From positions 1 through 64,000 of the forward strand of contig JAGQDJ010000171.1 of NCBI GenBank assembly GCA_022885665.1: a stretch of DNA of 64,000 nucleotides. Reading direction: 5' to 3'. The translations under genes and the position numbers were made by a program. The notes under the pieces were generated by a model, which saw only the letters and a list, made by a program, of their open reading frames with translations, was not told the DNA's origin and did not search any database. This DNA is from Triops longicaudatus. Its lineage: Eukaryota; Arthropoda; Branchiopoda; Notostraca; Triopsidae. Numbering within the stretch: position 1 is the stretch's first letter; every line of letters starts with the position of its first letter. Below are positions 38,028 to 49,364 of the stretch, one piece after another.

Positions 38028-40476
38028 ATGAAAATATTGGTGATATTGTTGTCTTTTGCATTACTGGAAGCAGTTGACTGTACTCACCAAGTAGAACTTG
38101 ACAACGCGCTATTTCATCCTACTGATAGGTAAAATCTAGCAAAGCACTTCATACGTTAGAAAGCTATTCCACTGAAATATTTTTCATCGTAACATATATT
38201 TCTTGTCTTTCATACTTTATGTGTGCATACTTTTCTTTTTTATGTGTGCAAGTGTCAGGTATACGCCAGATTGGGAAAGTTTAGACAAAAGACCCTTACC
38301 GGCTTGGTATGATGAAGTAAAGTTTGGCATTTTCCTTCACTGGGGTGTGTTTTCTGTCCCTTCCTTTGGAGAATGGTTTTGGTACAATTGGCATTGTAAG
38401 TTTTTAGCATGTCTTCTTTTTTTAAGGAAGAGCTCAGCGTATAAAAATACTTACAATGGTTTTATTCTTGTCAGACAAAGAGACTTCGTACGTGGAATTT
38501 ATGGACAAAAACTTTCCTCCGAATTTTACATATGCTGCTTTTGCTGCAAAATTCCAAGCTGAATTCTTTGATCCAGACCACTGGGCGGAAATCTTTAAAG
38601 CTTCAGGAGCGAAGTACATCTCTTTTAACGTAGTTGTTCTTGTGTGCGACAAAAAAATTAACCCAGCGGTAAATTTTTGTGGGAGCGGATAAAAGGTATG
38701 TGGTGCTAACGAGCAAACACCATGAAGGTTATACACTCTGGCCGTCGAAATATTCCTTTAATTGGAACTCTATGGACGTAGGACCGGCCCGAGATCTTGT
38801 GGGTGAGTTTTAAGAGTTTCTCATCAAAAAGAATTACTTAAGGCAATTCTGATGTAAAACTTTCCTATTAAGCGTTATATTCCGTAACGGGCCCACCGTA
38901 ATGTAATCGTTTTAATACATAGGAGATCTCGCCAAAGCAATTAGAAGCAAAACGGATATAAAATTTGGCGTCTACCATTCGCTTTACGAATGGTTTAATC
39001 CCCTTTACCTGAAAGACAAAGCCAGTAATTTCAGCCAACAAGATTTCGTGCGCCTCAAAACAGTGCCAGAACTTTACGAGCTAGTAACATGAGTGTCCAA
39101 CTTGTTCTGTTAACTCCTGGTACCCATGTACTTATATTTAAAATTTTTTGCTTTTGATCCACAGGTCACTACGTATAAACCTGAAGTGATCTGGTCCGAC
39201 GGAGATTGGGAAGCTTCTGAAAACTATTGGAATACAACGAACTTTTTGGCCTGGTTATATAATGACAGTCCAGTGAAAGATTCTGTCGTAGTCAATGATC
39301 GTTGGGGCGCCGAAGTACTTTGCAAACATGGAGATTACTTAACCTGCGCAGATCGATTCAATCCAGGTAGATAATTTTCGCGTGTTTTTCTTTTTCTTCG
39401 GCTTTCAGGACAATGAATTGATAACTTCATTACTTTTAGTCGATTACACCTGTTTTGTATGTGTCAAAATAATTAATAGATTTGATTTAGACCAGCTACC
39501 ATCTAAGAAATGGGAAAACGCGATGACGATTGATAAGAAAGCCTGGGCGTATCGCCGTAATGCTCGCCTGGAAGATTTCTTAACAGCACAAGAACTGCTG
39601 GAGACCTTAGCCAAAACTGTTAGCTTTGGCGGTAAGATTCTAGCATATTCAGAACGAAATTTGGTAAACTTAGCCTTGTACCTAGGAAATTTGCTCATGA
39701 ACGTGGGACCAAGCGCTGACGGACTCATACATCCTATTTTTGAAGAACGTCTGCTGCAAATTGGCCAATGGTTAAAGGTTAATGGGGAAAGTATCTACGG
39801 AACCAAACCTTGGCTCCATCAACAGGAAGTTTTCAATCCCAAACTTTGGTATTTTCTTTCTTTTTCTCCCTTTTATTTAACCCAGTAAATTTTACTTTGG
39901 CTGAGATTTAGATTGAATAGAAAGCATTATGTTAGAAAATATCAACGTTCTGATTTTTTTAAAATTTAGTCTAAAGGGCAAGACGCGACTGAGGTCATTC
40001 TATGCTTCTAATAGCCTTCACTTTTAGAAAAAAAAGTTGCGGTTCTTGAGCTGTGAGTGATGTTTGACATTTTGTACAGGTATACATCAAAAGTAAACGG
40101 TCCAAACGTGGATGTTTATGCCATTTTCTTTGACTGGCCGTCACAAGGGAAACTGAAGTTAACTCGTCCGAAAACGTCTACTTCTACTGTGATAACCGCC
40201 TTAGGATACAACAAAACTTTGGAAGTGAGTTAGTTAAGCCGACATAAACACTTTTTAAACACTTTATAGTAAAGTATATACAACTTATTTTATTATTAAT
40301 TTATTTATTTTTGCCTTATCGTAAAACAGTGGAGTCAGGGACCATTAGCACTTCAAATCGCATTACCACCGAGGGCCGTTATGATGTCCGAATGGGGCTG
40401 GGTTGTAAAGATGACCATGTTGAAAAACTCTGCTTTATTTCCTAGCTTTTCGTCTAGTCGAAAGCAGAAAAAATAA
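38028..40476 (+). CDS. FUCA: Alpha-L-fucosidase (GH29)
   Basis: Ten exons: 38028-38128, 38259-38395, 38475-38613, 38696-38802, 38923-39083, 39165-39366, 39491-39631, 39686-39848, 40080-40224 and 40330-40476, giving 480 residues, the usual GH29 length. A signal peptide (1-19) precedes the catalytic barrel. Diagnostic blocks are KFGIFLHWGVFSVPS, LTSKHHEGYTLW, GVYHSLYEW, WSDGDWE with nucleophile Asp227, NDRWG, and GGNLLMNVGPSADG. The enzyme removes alpha-linked L-fucose from glycoproteins and glycolipids in the lysosome or outside the cell, keeping anomeric configuration. Several introns are tiny (54-131 bp). The Asp nucleophile and substrate-binding His pair are intact, so activity is expected. 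The stop lies only 34 bp from the stop of the convergent exosome gene. Confidence 0.96.
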
Positions 40477-40510
40477 TCACGTTAACTTTTTACATAATGA
40501 CATTCTTATA

Positions 40511-42231
40511 TTACTTTTGTGGTTTGGTTTTTGCTTTGATGCCCAAATCGTTACTCGATACGACAGTAGTCGTTTCTTCTTCGCTATCGTCACTTATCAC
40601 TGAAAAAAAAAGTATAAACAACTTCTTATGCAGAATATTACAACAATACAATGAAAAATACGGCAACCTGTTTTATTATGACGGTGTCGGAAAATAAGAT
40701 ATAACTGGTAATTACCAACAGTAGTTGCAGGTGGCTTTTCATGTTCTACGACTTTTACATCATCCTCTTCTTTTTCGCCGTTTTCCTCTTCGGAGTCTTC
40801 GTCAATTGTTACCCAGGGTGACTCTTTAGTATCCAGGACCTTATTTGCAACTGTGGTTTCTTTCTCAACGATTTCTTCAACTTCGCTTTCGTCGGACTTA
40901 TTTGCAACATTTGGTATTTTGTCAGAGGGTTGTTCACTGTTTGCCAAACGTAACCAAGTTTCCGCTTGACGGGCTGAAGTTATTTGTTCTTTGTTAAATG
41001 CAGCTGCCAAACCCAAGATTGGACCTTTCGATCTACAATGTTTAAGAATTTAGAATTTTTTTATTATTATAAAAAAAAACTACGGTGACTTTGCTAGAAA
41101 AGGTTAACTTTTTAGACATCTTTAATTTTACCTCGCGTCAGAATCGGCAGTCACAGCGTCTTTGATATGATGAACTAACTGGGTGCAAATTTTAGCAGCA
41201 ATATTTCCGCATTTGATGATCTGTTCTGTTGTTACTGATGTTTTTCCCACTAATTGTAAAGTACACAGCTCTCTGTAGGGGTTAATTCCCAGAACAATCC
41301 GCCCGTCCATTACGCGTTCTTCAAGTTCAGTAGGATCTAACACTAACCGAGACCTGGAAAAGGTAAATGCTGTTTTCATTTCTATTTTATTTTTCATTTT
41401 AGATTAAATGCTATTTGTGTTCCATCTTCTTTCTTCTTACCCATCGGCAAAAAATGCAAAAGACAGGCAAAGAGGATAATGGAGAATTGTTAAGGGAACT
41501 GGATCGCGTTGATCGATTGGATGGACTGTGATCTCTTTGCCTTCTAAAGTGATTTCTGGTCGTTTGAAATGCACTAAGCTCGCTAAACCAGCCAAACAAG
41601 CGGCATCTGCAAGGTTTCCGTCATGATTCAGAACATGAATATCAACTCGGATAGTCCATGCCTTGAAACAAGCCAAAGTGTGTTACTTCTCAGCAACACT
41701 CTGTTTTGAGAAGTTTTACTTTTTCTTCGACGATAATGCATAAGGATTCTAGGTCAACACAACGCGAATCTTTTAGGCAGCGCTCAACTAGTCGGTTTAC
41801 TTCAACAGACTGAGACAGGTTGCGACCGGGTTCGAAGTACGATGCCGCCATGGGTGACATTTCGACGTTAATAACGAGCTGGCCTTCATTCGGCCGCATG
41901 TCTTTGGGTTCTTCTATTTGACATGACACTTGAGCAAAGACTCTGAAAGCATTTCGTTATAAAGTTGTTCAAAAGACAACCACATATTTTTTTATTATTT
42001 ATATTACATCCAATTATTACCGAGTTTCGCCTAAAAGGACTTGGCAAGATCCCCATTGAATACCAAAAGTGAGATCAAATTTGCGAAAATCAAAGGCCCC
42101 TCGGCCGTCCACTCTCTAGTTGGAAACATTGTATAATATCTCAGATAATATAAATAATTTCTTACTTTTTCCTCGCTAATAGCTAGCGTCACGAAATGCT
42201 TTTCAGCATTGGATAGTATGGTTTCTCTCAT
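40511..42231 (-). CDS. EXOSC9: Exosome complex component Rrp45 (EXOSC9/PM-Scl75)
   Basis: Seven exons on the minus strand: 42231-42166, 42115-42021, 41942-41720, 41661-41441, 41353-41132, 41032-40716 and 40599-40511, giving 410 residues. The N-terminus MRETILSNAEKHF matches the family opening. An RNase PH fold follows: RVDGRGAFDFRK, LLGETRVFAQVSC, VNRLVERCLKDSRCVDLESLC, WTIRVDIHVLNHDGNLADAA and LVLDPTELEERVMDG. The acidic tail ends with VVISDDSEEE, a typical Rrp45 feature. It is a non-catalytic ring subunit of the nuclear and cytoplasmic exosome that threads RNA for 3'-5' decay. An upstream in-frame ATG at 42318 would add 29 residues not seen in the family, so I chose the conserved Met. All introns are 50-116 bp. 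Confidence 0.96.
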
Positions 42232-43440
42232 GTTTGGAAACGGAGAACTTTTACACGTGTTTTGAAACTGATTTGGGCGCCATAGTGCGGCTCGCGGTTC
42301 ATCCAAATCTGATTTCACTAGGCGTAATATTCACTTTTAAATGAACATGCGGACCACAGTTGAGCGCGAGCAACTAAGCTGAATATCAGCGCCTGAGAAC
42401 AGACAGGTGTTTTTTTTCCCTTCAAGTAAGGGCTAAGGCTAAAGGCTAACTTCCTTTTTTTTGTAGGTTTGGTACTTACGGCCTTTATGGAACATCGTGA
42501 GCTTGTCAACTTGTGCTACTCTGAATACACAGTGTAACATTGAATGGCTTGTAGGAAACCGTAGATCATCATTATCCCTTCAACTACTTAACATCTGCAA
42601 TACAACAAACTAGGACTTATTCAATTTAGTGATAAGCAGGCTTTTTATGATATTGTAACATCAGATAGTTTGTGCTCTAACACATATCTTGGTCAACAAC
42701 ACGTTGACAATAAAATACTTCTTGTCACATTAGCAGTGTCTTTGAATGAACACTACCAAAAGGTGACTGAAATAGCTAGCAAGCTGCTTTCTCCAGGAAG
42801 ATAGTAAAAATGCCAACTTCTTTGTCGCCTGAACAAAAACGTCAAAGCCCTTTGCCTCAAGTCAAATGCGGTGTTCAAAGTTACACAGCAATTCTGACCC
42901 TTTTCCAAAGTTATAGCTTTCCAATTTTATAGGCTTTTGGAGGCGAGCGTGGAGGGGAACGCTTCGGCGTAAGAGAAGTCACGACGTGCCATGAAAAATG
43001 GAATGAAATCAACTCAGAAGCGAAAATCTCCCCTGATTTTGATCACACTATGGACGAGAAATGCTAAAGAAGTATTTGAGACCGTAAGATGCATAGAAGA
43101 GAGCGAGTGTAAAGCAATACAGTAAAATCTCGCTATAACGTACACAGGCTATACCTGACAATCTGCTATACCGTGCAAGGTCCACAGGCCCCGGCGAAAC
43201 GTCTGTGTAAATGCATAGGGAAGCGTCGGCTATAATGAATTCGTCTATAACGTATATTTGTCTATAGCGTACACAAAGTGAGGTCCCTTTGAAATTTACA
43301 CATGCTTTTTCCTTCGGCTAATGTTAACATAAGCGCTGCTATGCGGTAGCACAGGAAGAAACTCCTACAGGGAAGCTTTTGTGTTCCACAAGATCACGCT
43401 ATTCGAGCTAGCGTTCCAAGTTTTTGGTAGGGCTCCCCTA

Positions 43441-44441
43441 CAGTGGCGGCGCCAGGGGTTGCCCCGACAAATATTCGGTTTCCCCGACGGGGTGTCAATT
43501 GACAAAAGAACATGTCGCGAACGTTAATTTCAGAAAATACGAACAAAAATCGATTAACAATTAAAAAATTAGTCTTTTAACTCATAACCAATAAAGAATT
43601 ACTAAAAATAGGTATGGCCGCATGGGACAATTTTTGCAAGAAATTTCCATTTTTTCGTGAGAAGTCACAATAAAAACCCGATGGCCTAAGAAAAATTCGC
43701 TGAAGTTTTCTTTAATATTTTTATCAACGTGTCAAAAAGTACCTGGGATGAACGGAACAAACAACATCCATAAAGTTAAAATACAAGAAAAAGTTACGAT
43801 AAAAGTATTCGACATCGTGGGTATCGAGCTGCAAACGCATTAACAACATCGTTTAGATCAAGAGAAGCAGAACGGGATTTGTGCACCCCGAGTATCATGA
43901 GATTATTCGGGCGGTCACTGCTCATCGTTGTCCTCAGATAATTCTTGATGATCCTAAGAGTGCTGAAACTCCTTTCACATTCGCAAGTCGACACAGGAAG
44001 CGTGCATGCAATAGTAAGAATACGGTCAAGCTGATAGAATGCATCCTTCAGTCGTCGAATGTATTGTTGAAACTGTATTAGGGACGCTGGGCTATCGTCT
44101 TCTCCTTTTCGGGCAAGGAGCCGCTTGCAGTTCTCAATCTCGATGGCTAACTCGTCTTTATCCGCTTGGAAGATATCGGCAAAAGGGAGAATGACTTCTG
44201 CTTGCAGAAAACAAGGAGAAGCAGGAGTCAAACCAGAAATTCCTCGCATTAAAGTGATATTCGTCTAATCTGAATTGAATTGGGTCTAATCTTCGATACA
44301 GTTGGCAAATCTCTCTCTATGCAGATACCCATTTATAGGTCTCCCCGACACCCATGTATGGCCTTCCCCGACGGGGTGTCAGCAATTCCCCGACAGGGTG
44401 TATATATACACCCCTGACACCCCCCTGGCGCCGCCTCTGCT
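43441..44441 (-). mobile_element. hAT-type element, internally deleted
   Basis: It begins CAGTGGCGGCGCCAGGGG and ends with the inverse CCCCTGGCGCCGCCTCTG (one mismatch plus a few extra bases). Flanking octamers are ctccccta and gtccccta, 7 of 8 identical, as expected for a hAT 8-bp target duplication. Subterminal CCCCGACGGGGTGTC blocks occur near both ends. Inside, on the minus strand, is only the C-terminal part of a hAT transposase. The element is non-autonomous and sits inside the Tigger-like element. Confidence 0.75.
43794..44249 (-). pseudogene. hAT transposase C-terminal fragment
   Basis: An open frame of 151 codons ending in the hAT dimerisation region: LPVSTCECERSFSTLR, then IKNYLRTTMSSDR and a following NLMILGVH. 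This is the ZMYM1/'52 kDa repressor'-like hAT branch. The N-terminal zinc finger and most of the DDE catalytic domain are absent, so it cannot transpose by itself. It lies wholly inside the element whose termini are at 43441 and 44441. Confidence 0.8.
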
Positions 44442-45846
44442 GTCCCCTAGCAAGTACCTTTAGTACTATCGGGCTCAAATCATTCACACTGACCATTTGT
44501 ATTACACACGAAAACAGAAAGTAACACTGCGTTGATTTGACTGTGCGCTACTTTTTCATAAGAAGTGACAAAAAAGGTCTCGACATGAAAAATAAAACTA
44601 TAGAAACGACAAAAAAAGTAAAACTATTTGCTAAGGCCAATGCTGGCTTTTATGTACAATCCGTTATAAAGAACAAAATTTCGTCACTGTGTGTGTTATA
44701 GCGAAATGTTACTTTTTATTTAAGGCTTAGTTTTCTCTGTTTCAGCTTTTCCTCGTTTCCTTTATACTTTTCCTTCGGGTTTCCTTCATATAGTTTTTTA
44801 TATATCAATACACTAACGATGAGAATAGGGAACTTCCCTGCGAAAACGTGATTTCTGAATTGCTGTCAAGTTTCTTGTCCGCATGCAAAGCTGTACATGG
44901 GTGAGGCAACTTTGGGAACTTTTCTTATACCCCCACCCCCCTTCCCCCTCCACTCGATCATTCGATTTGCTTGTTTTCCAAGTGATCCAGAGCTTGGGAA
45001 GTCCCTAACTTTGAAAGCGCCAATACAAAAGGAGTACACAAGCCACTACGGAAGGACAAAGTCAATGCCTCATTCGATTCTCTCTTGTAATCTACAGAGC
45101 CGAAACTCTTGGTTCCCTTTTAATTGAAAAAAAAAGTATATAACCAAAATAAATAGGAAAGGAAAAAAAAAATGCTTTTATATTCGAAGTAATCCCAATT
45201 GGCGGTACCTGCAAAATCGTACTCCTTATCATCCTTTCGTCAGTTGCAATCTCAGACTACGAATTTTGTTATTTCATTACTAAATTACTATTTCTGTCAA
45301 AGAGCTGCGATTGCGCCTTTTGTTCCTTCAACCTCTCGTTGTCTTATTTGTTCATATTTTTTCAGGAATGGGAACCCAAGTTATGTTTCTTACAGTCTTA
45401 ACGCATTTCACGGCATCATAAATCCCTCTACATTTTCACGCAATGAGGATCTCTGCGTGTGGATCTCTTAATTACTTACGCTTCTCCATAAGGATGAAGA
45501 CATCACGGAAAGAAAGTTCTTCGTGCTCTGCGTCATGCACACGATATGTCAAGTCGTCGACTTGACAATAATGTTTGGGATGGCATACACAATACATTTG
45601 ACTAAAAAGTGTAATTAGCGAAACAGAGTCACACCTTGCAAAATTACAATATACTGTACGATACGCTGTACAAACTTTGACGCGTTCTTAAATACAACAC
45701 ACAAGCAGTCCATCGCAAATACATCTTACAAACACGACACAGAAAAATTGTCAATCAAAACATCTAGAAATTTCCGGGTTCTCGTTTCCCCGGCTTTTGC
45801 ATTGCACTCACGTCAATTTCACCCGTCCCGATTATTATCCTAAGGG

Positions 45847-48149
45847 CTAGGATATCGCGGTCTCAGCTTCCAGATTGGTCTCCAAGATAATTTCCACCGG
45901 GCCTCTCGACTCTCGCTCCCTTCTTTTCGCAGCTGGCGGTTCACATTGCTTATCACCACTGTTTTCCTTATCAAATTCTTCCAAGCGTTTGGTCCCTAAT
46001 CTAGAAGGTGTCAACGGCGTCATATTGAAAATCTCCATTAACCACGGATGGTCCAAACATTGCTTCACAGTTGGTCTTTCACTACAAATTGCACAATTTT
46101 TTCACAAAATTAGTCAAATGAGCACGAGAATGTTCGCAATACGATAACACAATAAACACGGTTTGAGAAACTAAAGCTACCAAACGTACTATAACCTACA
46201 TAACCCTCCATCGACCAACTGCATAAATTTAACTATCAAAATTATTTCTCAGTTGATGATCAGACACTAGGGTACAGTATACTAGAACTTAACTTAATAG
46301 CACTTCTATTATATATTCAGGGCTTACTCTTCAGTAGAATAAAAAAGGATGCGCATTAAATATTTAGGATTAGAATTAGGTAACATGAATTAGGTCATTA
46401 CAACAACTTTCATTGAATATTGTTTACTAATTAGGATTAGGATTACAGTAGATGACATCTTATAAAAAATTAAATACATATAAGTAGAGGTATCAGGCTT
46501 AAAATTAGTAGACAGTGGTATTCAGACTGTTCTCTTTTAACAAAAGTGTTAATAATATCTATTTACTAATGTGCTGCTCATTTCATTTCTATACTTTACC
46601 TGGGTTGTACTTTGAGGGTCATAAGGATAAAATTCTTCGCATTTTCCGATACGCTTTCAAACAAATCGTCCGGAAAATCCACTCTGCCTTGGGAAATGTT
46701 GAGGAATGTTTCTTGTTTCGATTCGCCAGCGAAAGGCGAATAACCCGTGAGCAACACATAGGCTAACACACCAACTGACCAAATATCCGTCGCTAGGGAC
46801 ACCGGCTCGTAATTCAATACTTCTGGTGCTACGTAATCTGGTGTCCCCAAAATTTCGCGTACCTCTATATTTCCGGCTACGTGTCGCGAAATCCCAAAAT
46901 CGCACAACTTGACGTCACACCGCGGAAATGGCCCCGTTAATAACACATTTTGCGGCTACAGTTTAAAATACCATATTTCAATTAACACGTTTTCTGATCA
47001 AAACAACGTCATATAGGAAAAGTAACAACATTACTTTCAGGTCTAAGTGTGCAATATTGTGGTCGTGTAAACAAGACAGTCCCTCTAAAGTTTGACGCAT
47101 CATTCGAACAGCTTCGGGTTCTTCCAAACGCTCATCTTCATCGATAACACGCTGTAATTCACCTCCGACCGCCCTGCAAATGATAGTTAAATAAATAACA
47201 CATACATACCTTGTTACAGTTTTACCGTACATTTCGAGGACGAAGATAATTTCCACCGAAGTCTCATACACGTGCCGCAATTTCACAACTCGCTCATGGC
47301 CAAAGGTTATGTCCAAAACTGCGGCCTCGTGCAAAATATCCGGTCGTTGGTCGGAAGCTCTTCGTCGTTGACGAACGTACTTGGCAGCGTATGCGACACC
47401 GGTAGTACGATCTACGACTCTTCGGACGACCGCAAACTTCCCTCTGAAAAAACGGAAATAAATAGTAAAAGATAAACTTTGTACTTCAGTGTACTAATAA
47501 AAATTTCTAACTTCCGAATATTATTTAGGGAAATGCGAGTATTTGAATGCTTTTAAACTTTATTTTAGTCAAAGTTCGTCCACCAGACAGGTAAGGCCAA
47601 GTCATATTGTTCTTAGTCAAAGTTCCGAAAGTCCAAAAAGTGAAGGCGAGGTTTTCGCCTAAAGCCAAACCGTTGATAAAAGAATGCAACGACATAAATC
47701 CTTTCTTTTTAACCGTTAGTACAGCGTGTTTCAAGTGGCACTCCCACAACCCATATATGCATGTTTGACCACTTCACATGCGCCTCGCACACGAAAAAGC
47801 GTAAACCCATGACCTTACATGGAAGCTGCCAAAGGCTTGGAAATAAATTAGCGCCGTTTTTTTTTTCAAAACTTGGCACAGACTCTTAGCTAATACGCAT
47901 CTACATTTCAGGTAGTAAGGAAAATCGGAGCAATCTTTACGTGAAAAGTCAGCTTTTTAAGTTGACAAGACAAGATACATAGGATGATTTTGTTTTGATT
48001 TACCTGGCAAAGGGCGATTGCTCCACTTTATACACTTCTTCAATTGGCCCCCGCATGAACAAAGTTGAGCTCCTTTCACTTGTCAAGGATAGCAATCCTG
48101 GGAATGTTGGATTTAAATGCACGTTTTCGGACAAATGGTGTCTGGACAT
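45847..48149 (-). CDS. Drak: Death-associated protein kinase-related Ser/Thr kinase (DRAK/STK17)
   Basis: Five exons on the minus strand: 48149-48004, 47443-47231, 47173-47035, 46955-46600 and 46081-45847, giving 362 residues, close to vertebrate DRAK2. The kinase domain spans about 40-300. It shows a glycine-loop variant ARGKFAVVRR, ATP-binding Lys70 (AYAAKYV), LEMAVGGELQ, the HLDLKPQN catalytic loop (Asp164), KLCDFGISR (Asp185), GTPDYVAPEVLNYEPVSLATDIWSVG and the closing CLDHPWL. HLDLKPQN and NISQ in the C-lobe place it with DRAK rather than DAPK1; no ankyrin, calmodulin or death domain follows. The short Lys/Arg-rich tail may direct nuclear localisation. By family it phosphorylates myosin light chain and acts in apoptosis and epithelial morphogenesis. 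The exon 2 donor (AAAT|gtacgg) is weak but gives the family-conserved join. Confidence 0.93.
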
Positions 48150-49340
48150 GTTTTGAAAAGGAATTTGCAAATATTGCTAACACTTGAACATTGAGTAATT
48201 GGCCACTTGGTCACGGTGATTACCTGCAGGGAATGTTTTTTCAAAAAATATACGTGAAGTCTTTTGTAACGGTAAGCTTGCACAGGAATTCAACGGTAAC
48301 TAGATTTAAATGCATTAGGGTAACTAAAAAAGTCTAACGAACTGACGCTGTTTACCCGAACTCTCACACCTCAACCTTGCTTGAGACAGGTGTGTATAAT
48401 AGGCGAACCGCGAACAACGGAGCCGCTAGTCGTTTCCCACAGAAAAGCGTTACGACTGACGATCACCCATGTCTTGGGAAGAATTTAATGCCGTGGTATA
48501 CCCAGCTACTCTAATGGGCGAATTACATAGAAAAATTTTTAGGCGGTTTTTGTGCTTACTATGAAATATTCTGTGGAAAGCTTTCGACAATAAAGTAAAG
48601 ATAAGTAATCCGCAGTGCTTGTCGAGGCACTTTTATAAAATAGTGGTTTTTAATTTTTTTCTTCAGAAATGAAAATTCGACTTTCTGCTAAAAAAAAGCA
48701 CAATTTTAGCTTAGTGTAGGATATTCTGGAGTGAATTTCTTCGACTAAATTTGTTTTAAAAAATCATGCACGGCACCCCGAACCATATTTTTGAAACTGT
48801 ATCTTAAGTAAGTTCAAATATCAATTTCTTAATAAATATTTTTTAAAAATAATTTTTCAAAAAAATTCCTCAACAATCACTCCGCATCATCCACATTTAC
48901 GATGTTCTGGAATGTTTACTTGTAAGATTGGTGAAGTTCTTACCCACGGAAAGCTTTACGAAACAAGCAAATCAGGTGAGTGGTGTGTAAACGAAAAGTG
49001 CCCAACGAGTTAGTATTGCAGTACCCTAGTGATGCAATAACGCTGCGCAATACGCAGTAGTTTATCTTCTTTCGCTTTCTTTCCAAGACACCTTCTATAT
49101 CGTAATCTGGAATACGAAAAAGCGAGCCCTCGATAAGGAGCAAATTATGCCGATAAGGTTTCTTAAAGTGGATAATGTGTTGGTAATGCGGAAAACTTGT
49201 CGACAAAAAATTACAGAACATCCAACGAGGTGATTCATTCACATTAGCTTCTGAAGTCAGTATTAGTTAAGACAGTGATAATTAGTTAAATTACTCTATT
49301 TCTTTAAAAGAAAAAACGCGTTTCTAATTTTAAAGATGAG
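48150..49340. other. Intergenic stretch
   Basis: Lies between the kinase start and the 3' end of the Pro-rich gene. AT-rich with several T/A runs. I see no gene; the kinase promoter should lie in its first part, but no TATA or initiator stands out. Confidence 0.45.
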
Positions 49341-49346
49341 TTTATT
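49341..49346 (-). terminator. Poly(A) signal AATAAA of the Pro-rich gene
   Basis: TTTATT on the plus strand, i.e. AATAAA on the minus strand, 18 bp past the stop codon of the Pro-rich secreted protein gene. Confidence 0.7.
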
Positions 49347-49364
49347 TGCACGCACATAGACCGG

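Larger units (their letters stand above)
43120..44714. mobile_element. Tigger/pogo-like MITE, interrupted by a hAT element
   Basis: The left end at 43120, after a TA, reads CAGTAAAATCTCGCTATAACG. The right end near 44714 is its imperfect inverse, with GTTATAGCGAAATGTTACT. Short terminal repeats, a TA context and no transposase of its own suggest a non-autonomous Tc1/mariner-superfamily element. Excluding the 1-kb insertion at 43441-44441, the element is about 590 bp. A second relic of the same family is at 289-403. Confidence 0.6.
42232..45846. other. Intergenic region with nested transposons
   Basis: Between the 5' end of the exosome gene and the 3' end of the kinase gene. About 43120-44714 is transposon DNA, listed separately. 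The flanks (42232-43119 and 44715-45846) show no supportable gene; the short open frames there lack domains. The first few hundred bases should hold the exosome gene promoter. Confidence 0.5.

Noticed and set aside
42232..42318. In-frame N-terminal extension of Rrp45 from an upstream ATG at 42318.
   Set aside because: The family begins at the conserved MRET/MKET methionine; the extra 29 residues have no counterpart.
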